This document shows positions 59,340 through 64,000 of a DNA stretch of 64,000 bases, piece by piece (within the stretch, counting starts at the first letter, position 1; each line of letters opens with the position of its first letter). This DNA comes from Phenylobacterium sp. (GTDB lineage Bacteria > Pseudomonadota > Alphaproteobacteria > Caulobacterales > Caulobacteraceae), in the NCBI RefSeq assembly GCF_030693625.1, contig NZ_JAUYAF010000061.1, positions 1 through 64,000 of the forward strand, read 5' to 3'. The position numbers and the translations under genes were made by a program. The notes below the pieces were generated by a model that had not been told where the DNA came from, ran no database searches, and was given only the letters and a program-made list of their open reading frames with translations.

Positions 59340-59390
59340 TAGAGCATTTTCCGATAAGTGTGAACGGTTATCGGATCGAAAAATGCTCTA
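59340..59390. repeat. Dispersed palindrome with TAGAGC/GCTCTA ends, copy 2
   Basis: Outer arms TAGAGCATTTT (59340-59350) and AAAATGCTCTA (59380-59390), inner arms CCGATAA (59351-59357) and TTATCGG (59368-59374). It shares the TAGAGC/GCTCTA ends with the element at 28640-28685 and lies between rplQ and its terminator. Confidence 0.75.
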
Positions 59391-59408
59391 ACTTTTTTGT
59401 ATTAGAGC

Positions 59409-59825
59409 TCAGTCCTCGGTGAAGGAATTTTCCTGCACCGGGCCGGAGTCCTTGCCCTTTTCGGACGGATCGCGGTCGACGAACTCGATCACGGCCAGGG
59501 GCGCGTTGTCGCCGTAGCGGAAGCCGGCCTTCAGGACGCGGATATAGCCGCCGTTGCGAGCCTTGTAGCGCGGGCCGATGACGGCGAAGAGCTTGCCGAC
59601 TTGTTCGACGTCGCGGACCTTGCTGATCGCCTGACGGCGGGCGTGCAGGTCGCCGCGCTTGGCGAGCGTCACCAGCTTCTCGACCACGGGGCGGAGCTCC
59701 TTGGCCTTCGGCAGGGTGGTCACGATCTGCTCGTGCTTGATCAGGCTCGCCGCCATGTTGGCGAACATCGCGGTGCGGTGGGCGGAAGTCCGACCCAGTT
59801 TGCGGTGGGCGTTACCGTGGCGCAT
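59409..59825 (-). CDS. rplQ: 50S ribosomal protein L17
   Basis: 138 residues. '[56 protein letters not shown]' is canonical L17. '[42 protein letters not shown]' completes the fold, followed by a short acidic tail. Last gene of the operon, 211 bases from rpoA; that gap has no recognised element. Confidence 0.98.
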   Translation of the reverse strand: MRHGNAHRKLGRTSAHRTAMFANMAASLIKHEQIVTTLPKAKELRPVVEKLVTLAKRGDLHARRQAISKVRDVEQVGKLFAVIGPRYKARNGGYIRVLKAGFRYGDNAPLAVIEFVDRDPSEKGKDSGPVQENSFTED

Positions 59826-60036
59826 CTCGTATCTCCTGGACCGTCTGGCCCGCTGGACGCCCCCGGGTTCCGGAAGGTCGCCCTTGTCTGATCAAATCCC
59901 AGCCTACTCCCGCCTGGGTCAACACGAAGCGCCGGAGCCTTCCACCGCGGTTGCGGTTTCATCAGGCCCGTACCGCTTAAAGCGGCCTGAAGTCAGCGCG
60001 ATGTGCGGCGGGCGAAGGGCCCGACCACACGTCTTC

Positions 60037-61053
60037 CTACATCTGGTCTTCGAACTTCTTGGCGAGCTCTTCGATGTTTTCCGGCGGCCAGTTCGGCACG
60101 TCCATGCCGAGATGCAGGTTCATGCCCGCGAGCACTTCCTTGATCTCGTTCAGCGACTTGCGCCCGAAGTTCGGCGTGCGGAGCATCTCCGCCTCGGTCT
60201 TCTGGATCAGGTCGCCGATATAGACGATGTTGTCGTTCTTCAGGCAGTTGGCCGAACGGACCGAGAGCTCCAGCTCGTCGACCTTCTTCAGCAGCGCCGG
60301 GTTGAACGGCAGTTCCGGCTTGGCCTCGCCTTCGACCTTCTTCTTCGGCTCTTCGAAGGTGATGAAGATCTGCAGCTGGTCTTGCAGGATGCGTGCGGCG
60401 TAGGCCACCGCGTCCACCGGCGAGATGGCGCCGTTGGTTTCGACTTCCATGATCAGCTTGTCGTAGTCGAGGCTCTGGCCCTGACGGGTCGGCTCGACGC
60501 GATAGGCGACGCGCTTGACCGGGGAATAGAGGCTGTCCACGGCGATCAGGCCAATGGGGGCGTCTTCCGGACGGTTCTGGTCGGCCGGGACGTAACCCTT
60601 GCCGTTATGCACGGTGAACTCCATGCGCACCTGGGCGCCGTCGTCCAGGGTGCACAGGACGTGGTCGGGGTTCAGGATCTCGATGTCGGACCCGGCCTCG
60701 ATCTGGCCGGCGGTCACGACGCCCGGGCCGGTGGCGCGCAGGGTCATGCGCTTGGGGCCCTCGGCGTGCATACGCAGGGCCAGTTGCTTGATGTTCAGCA
60801 CGATGTCGACCACGTCTTCCCGCACGCCTTCCAGCGAGGAGAATTCATGCACGACGCCGTCGATCTGCACGGCCGTCACAGCGGCGCCTTGCAGCGAGGA
60901 TAGAAGAACGCGGCGCAGGCTGTTGCCCAGGGTCACGCCAAAGCCGCGCTCGAGAGGTTCGGCCACCAGACGCGCCTTGCGGTTCGCGTCGGCGCCGGTC
61001 TCGATGAGCGGCTTCTCGGGACGGATGAGCTCGTTCCAGTTTCTTTCGATCAC
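60037..61053 (-). CDS. rpoA: RNA polymerase alpha subunit
   Basis: 338 residues. N-terminal assembly domain '[53 protein letters not shown]' in its usual order; C-terminal domain '[58 protein letters not shown]', which contacts UP elements and activators. Lies 79 bases after rpsK, conserved order. Confidence 0.98.
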   Translation of the reverse strand: MIERNWNELIRPEKPLIETGADANRKARLVAEPLERGFGVTLGNSLRRVLLSSLQGAAVTAVQIDGVVHEFSSLEGVREDVVDIVLNIKQLALRMHAEGPKRMTLRATGPGVVTAGQIEAGSDIEILNPDHVLCTLDDGAQVRMEFTVHNGKGYVPADQNRPEDAPIGLIAVDSLYSPVKRVAYRVEPTRQGQSLDYDKLIMEVETNGAISPVDAVAYAARILQDQLQIFITFEEPKKKVEGEAKPELPFNPALLKKVDELELSVRSANCLKNDNIVYIGDLIQKTEAEMLRTPNFGRKSLNEIKEVLAGMNLHLGMDVPNWPPENIEELAKKFEDQM

Positions 61054-61132
61054 GGATAGGTGTCCCTCGAACGCAGGATCGCCGGACGCGGCTTACGCGG
61101 TCCGGCGAAGGGGGATAGCAGTACTTCGGTAC

Positions 61133-61522
61133 TCAGACGCGCCGACGCTTGGGCGGGCGGCAACCGTTGTGCGGAATCGGGGTCACGTCGCGGATGGTCG
61201 TGATGGTCATACCCACCGACTGCAGCGCGCGAAGCGCCGATTCACGGCCGGAACCCGGACCGGAAACGTTCACTTCAAGGGTCTTCACGCCATGTTCGGC
61301 GGCCTTCTTGCCCGCGTCCTCGGCAGCCATCTGGGCCGCATAGGGAGTGGACTTCCGGGAGCCCTTGAACCCCATCGTGCCGGCGGAGGACCACGAGATG
61401 GTGTTCCCCTGGGCGTCGGTGATGGTGATCATGGTGTTGTTGAACGAGGCGTTCACGTGCGCCACGCCCGAGGTGATGTTCTTGCGTTCGCGACGTTTAA
61501 CGCGCGCCGGTTCCTTGGCCAT
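61133..61522 (-). CDS. rpsK: 30S ribosomal protein S11
   Basis: 129 residues. '[52 protein letters not shown]' and the C-terminal '[18 protein letters not shown]' are canonical. Starts 12 bases after rpsM. Confidence 0.98.
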   Translation of the reverse strand: MAKEPARVKRRERKNITSGVAHVNASFNNTMITITDAQGNTISWSSAGTMGFKGSRKSTPYAAQMAAEDAGKKAAEHGVKTLEVNVSGPGSGRESALRALQSVGMTITTIRDVTPIPHNGCRPPKRRRV

Positions 61523-61534
61523 CGACTAGCTTTC

Positions 61535-61903
61535 TTACTTCTTCTTGCCGGCGATCGGCTTGGCCGGGCCCTTGCGGGTCCGAGCGTTCGTGTGGGTGCG
61601 CTGGCCGCGGACCGGCAGGCCCTTACGGTGACGCAGGCCGCGATAGCAGGCCAGGTCCATCAGACGCTTGATGTTGACCGCCGTCTCGCGACGCAGGTCG
61701 CCCTCCACCGTGTAGTCACGGTCGATGGCTTCACGGATCTGCAGCACCTCGGCGTCCGTCAGCTGGTTGACGCGACGAGCGTCTTCGATGCCAACCTTCT
61801 GGACGATCTCGGCGGCTTTCGCCTGGCCGATGCCATGGATGTACTGAAGCGCGATGATGACGCGCTTGTTAGTCGGGATGTTTACGCCGGCGATGCGGGC
61901 CAC
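61535..61903 (-). CDS. rpsM: 30S ribosomal protein S13
   Basis: 122 residues starting at GTG 61903 (reads [14 protein letters not shown]), with CAGGAGAA upstream; a longer in-frame start would add 13 residues with no family match. '[13 protein letters not shown]', '[31 protein letters not shown]' are canonical. First gene of rpsM-rpsK-rpoA-rplQ behind its own promoter. Confidence 0.97.
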   Translation of the reverse strand: MARIAGVNIPTNKRVIIALQYIHGIGQAKAAEIVQKVGIEDARRVNQLTDAEVLQIREAIDRDYTVEGDLRRETAVNIKRLMDLACYRGLRHRKGLPVRGQRTHTNARTRKGPAKPIAGKKK

Positions 61904-61999
61904 TTGGGGTATTCTCCTGGTCACGCAGAGAAGCGCGAACAACGCCCCGACCCAAGATGGGATACGGCACGTCCCTCGCGCGTTTCGCGGAAGCGGCCC

Positions 62000-62027
62000 G
62001 TTATAGGGACAGTTGCGTTTCCGTCAA
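62000..62027 (-). promoter_or_regulatory. rpsM operon promoter
   Basis: On the minus strand: TTGACG (62027-62022), 16-base spacer, TATAAC (62005-62000). Near-consensus, about 95 bases before the rpsM start. The rest of the 461-base gap 61904-62364 holds the adk terminator and no other recognised element or gene. Confidence 0.65.
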
Positions 62028-62270
62028 TGCCGGAAGCGCGGGAAAATGCCCTTCTTTCGGGTGTTGCGCGCCGCCGCACCCCTCCCCCGAGGCCGCAATG
62101 GGAGAATGCCCCCAGGATCACCCGCTTTTCGCGGCGAAAACAAGTCGGCGCGGGCTGGCTTGGGCGGGGAAAGCGGGATTTCGAATCGATTCCCCGGCGA
62201 AATAAGCGAGAATCGCCTGCCCTTCCCTCGACGGGGGCTCACCCGAAGATCTCCGCATGCGGAGGAGCAG

Positions 62271-62309
62271 AACGCAAAACGCCGCCCACCATGGCTGGCG
62301 GGGCGGCGT
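62271..62309 (-). terminator. Rho-independent terminator after adk
   Basis: ACGCCGCCC (62279-62287) pairs with GGGCGGCGT (62301-62309), with CCA/TGG inside the loop. On the minus strand it is followed by TTTTGCGTT. It begins 55 bases after the adk stop and separates secY-adk from rpsM. Confidence 0.85.
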
Positions 62310-62364
62310 CTGCTTGCTCGGGACAGGCCCGAGAGTGGCGAAGAGCGTCTGGGACGCGGACGCC

Positions 62365-62934
62365 CTACCGGGGGGCGTCGAGGGCCTTGTCGATGGCCTT
62401 GGCGACCGTCTCGATGGCCCCCATGCCGTCCACTTCCACCAGCTTCCCCGCGCCCTCGTAATAGGGCAGCAGCGGCGCGGTGTTGGCGTTGTAGGCCGCC
62501 AGGCGGACCTTGAAGCTTTCCGGATTGTCGTCGGGCCGCCCGGACTCGGCGAAGCGGCCGGCGATCCGTTGCGTCAGGGCCGCGTCATCCACCTTCAGGC
62601 GGATCACCAGGTCGATCTTCTTGCCGCGCTTGGCCAGCATGTCGTCCAGGGCCTTGGCCTGGGGGATGGTTCGCGGGAAGCCGTCGAAGATGGCCCCGCC
62701 GGCCGCCTCGGTCTCGGGCAGGCGTTCTTCGATCAGGGCGATGACGATCTCGTCGGTCACCAGTTCCCCGCGCTCCATCACGCCCGCCACCTTCTTGCCG
62801 AGCTCGGTGCCCGAGGCGATGGCGGCGCGCAGCATGTCGCCGGTGGATAGCTGGACCATATTGCGGCCATCAACCAGGCGCTTGGCCTGGGTGCCCTTGC
62901 CGGCGGCCGGCGGTCCGAACAGGATCAAATTCAT
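62365..62934 (-). CDS. adk: Adenylate kinase
   Basis: 189 residues. P-loop 'GPPAAGKGTQ' (7-16), 'QLSTGDMLRAAIASGTELGK' (AMP site), 'IFDGFPRTIPQAKALD' and 'AGRFAESGRPDDNPESFKVRLAAYNANTAPL' with the short LID form that lacks zinc Cys residues. Interconverts ATP, AMP and ADP. Downstream of secY; a 7-bp GCCGGCC/GGCCGGC hairpin lies in the 60-base gap between them. Confidence 0.98.
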   Translation of the reverse strand: MNLILFGPPAAGKGTQAKRLVDGRNMVQLSTGDMLRAAIASGTELGKKVAGVMERGELVTDEIVIALIEERLPETEAAGGAIFDGFPRTIPQAKALDDMLAKRGKKIDLVIRLKVDDAALTQRIAGRFAESGRPDDNPESFKVRLAAYNANTAPLLPYYEGAGKLVEVDGMGAIETVAKAIDKALDAPR

Positions 62935-62994
62935 AGCTTAAATGTCCCCTCCCGCCGGCCATCCCCATGGCCGGCGCAATTGACGGCGCGGGCT

Positions 62995-64000
62995 TTAGCG
63001 CCCGCGTCCGCCGCGCAGCTTCGACTTCTTGATCAGGCCTTCATACTGGTGGGCCAGAAGATGCGACTGAATCTGGGTCACGGTGTCCATCGTCACGCTC
63101 ACCACGATGAGGAGCGAGGTGCCGCCCAGATAGAAGGGCGCGTTGTAGAAGGCGATCAACGCCTCCGGCAGCAGGCAGACGACGGTGATATAGGCCGCGC
63201 CGATCACGGTCAGGCGGGTCAGGACAAAGTCCAGATACTCCGCCGTTCGCTTGCCGGGCCGGATGCCAGGCAGGAATCCGCCGTACTTGCGCAGGTTCTC
63301 CGCGGTGTCTTCCGGATTGAACACGACCGAGGTGTAGAAGAAGCAGAAGAACACGATCAGGGCGCCGTAGAGCACCATGAAGGCCGGGCGGCCGTGCTGG
63401 AGCTCGCCCACCACGCCCGGCATCCACTGCAGGTAGGCTGGCAGGTCGGCGCTGGCCAGGAAGCTCATGGCCGTCGCCGGCAGCAGCAGCAGGGACGAGG
63501 CGAAGATCGGCGGGATCACGCCCGCGGTATTGATCTTCAGCGGCAGGAACGAGGTGTCGCCGCCGAACATGCGATTGCCCTGCTGGCGCTTTGGATACTG
63601 GACCAGCAGCCGGCGCTGCGAGCGTTCCATGAAGACGATGACCAGCACCACGGCGATGGCGAGCGCCGCGATCAGGAAGAGCGCGACGCCTGGCAGGGCG
63701 CCGGTCTGGGTCATGGAGAACATCTGGAAGATGCCACGCGGCAGCACGGCCACGATGCCGGCGAAGATGATCAGCGAGACGCCGTTGCCGACCCCGCGGC
63801 TGGTGATCTGCTCGCCCAGCCACATCAGGAACAGCGTGCCGCCCGTCAGGGTCACGACCGTGGAGACCAGGAAGAAGACACCGGGATTGTTCACCAGGCC
63901 GGGGCTGTTCTGCAGCCCCACCGCGATCCCGAAGGACTGCAGCAGCGCCAGCAGCACGGTCAGGTAGCGGGTGTACTGGTTCAGGGTCTTGCGGCCCGCC
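62995..64000 (-). CDS. secY: Protein translocase subunit SecY, C-terminal part (5' end outside the window)
   Basis: About 334 residues are visible, open to the window edge; the first complete codons read AGRKTLNQYTRYLTVLLALLQ. Eight or so membrane segments, with 'GEQITSRGVGNGVSLIIFAGI', 'ERSQRRLLVQYPKRQQGNRMFGGDTSFLPLKINTAGVIPPIFASSLL' and 'FFYTSVVFNPEDTAENLRKYGGFLPGIRPGKRTAEYLD' typical of SecY segments 4-10. It forms the Sec channel. Ends in a basic tail (KKSKLRGGRGR). Confidence 0.97.
   Translation of the reverse strand, partial: AGRKTLNQYTRYLTVLLALLQSFGIAVGLQNSPGLVNNPGVFFLVSTVVTLTGGTLFLMWLGEQITSRGVGNGVSLIIFAGIVAVLPRGIFQMFSMTQTGALPGVALFLIAALAIAVVLVIVFMERSQRRLLVQYPKRQQGNRMFGGDTSFLPLKINTAGVIPPIFASSLLLLPATAMSFLASADLPAYLQWMPGVVGELQHGRPAFMVLYGALIVFFCFFYTSVVFNPEDTAENLRKYGGFLPGIRPGKRTAEYLDFVLTRLTVIGAAYITVVCLLPEALIAFYNAPFYLGGTSLLIVVSVTMDTVTQIQSHLLAHQYEGLIKKSKLRGGRGR

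Noticed and set aside
59826..60036. Extra gene or regulatory element between rplQ and rpoA
   Set aside because: No ORF with coding character, hairpin or promoter consensus was found in the 211 bases.

Overview
The window is GC-rich chromosomal DNA with dense, overlapping genes, no rRNA or tRNA genes and no complete prophage. The gene orders fit an alphaproteobacterium: fabD-fabG-acpP-fabF-mltG-yicC-gmk, rpsF-rpsR-rplI followed by dnaB-alr, radA-cvpA-purF, yfgM-bamB-der and secY-adk-rpsM-rpsK-rpoA-rplQ. A CC0125/CC1285-type lipoprotein, a terminase-like HTH protein with a GTTC-N7-GTTC LexA box, and several dispersed palindromes point to Caulobacteraceae (Caulobacter or Phenylobacterium). That placement is an inference; no database search was run.

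Layout. 1-3.9 kb is accessory: the end of an ISAs1-type transposase, an EamA transporter with a His-rich tail, a terminase-small-subunit-like protein behind an apparent SOS promoter, a methyltransferase, two copies of a long palindromic repeat, and a small secreted Met/His-rich protein behind short direct repeats. 3.9-10.3 kb (minus strand) holds fatty-acid synthesis and cell-envelope genes. 10.4-15.9 kb has an alcohol dehydrogenase, a hydrolase and a convergent ku/ligD end-joining pair. 16-20.7 kb has an RTX metalloprotease, a chemoreceptor with a small membrane partner, a cold-shock protein and small ORFs. 20.8-26.8 kb mixes oxidoreductases, cyclophilin, thioesterase, purC, peroxiredoxin and the S6/S18/L9 operon. 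27-38.8 kb is largely housekeeping (dnaB, alr, radA, cvpA, purF, der). 38.8-51.3 kb holds bamB/yfgM, the trehalose genes otsBA, two pseudouridine synthases, crcB, rarA and a lipidated DegP-like protease. 51.5-58.0 kb is the most unusual part. 58-64 kb has a phosphodiesterase and the end of the ribosomal-protein superoperon, running off the window inside secY.

The 51.5-58.0 kb region is one run of eight minus-strand genes: three VOC (glyoxalase/bleomycin-resistance fold) paralogues, an ArsR repressor, an SRPBCC protein and three TetA-like MFS efflux paralogues. A 7-7-7 inverted repeat lies just upstream of the first gene and a strong hairpin terminator follows the last. The two intact downstream MFS genes each have a short upstream ORF (9 and 11 codons) ending Arg-Ala-stop with the same last nucleotides, followed by a GC hairpin. 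The first MFS gene carries a one-base frameshift in a C-run. This looks like a detoxification/efflux island with possible leader-peptide control and is the best candidate here for an undescribed system.

Other regulatory or structural signals worth attention are a LexA box touching the promoter of the terminase-like gene; two 48-nt hairpin elements 23 kb apart whose stems differ by compensatory changes; an operator-like palindrome on the -10 of a DUF4386 gene; four copies of a CACCGTAATCC motif; and three coding-over-coding convergent overlaps.
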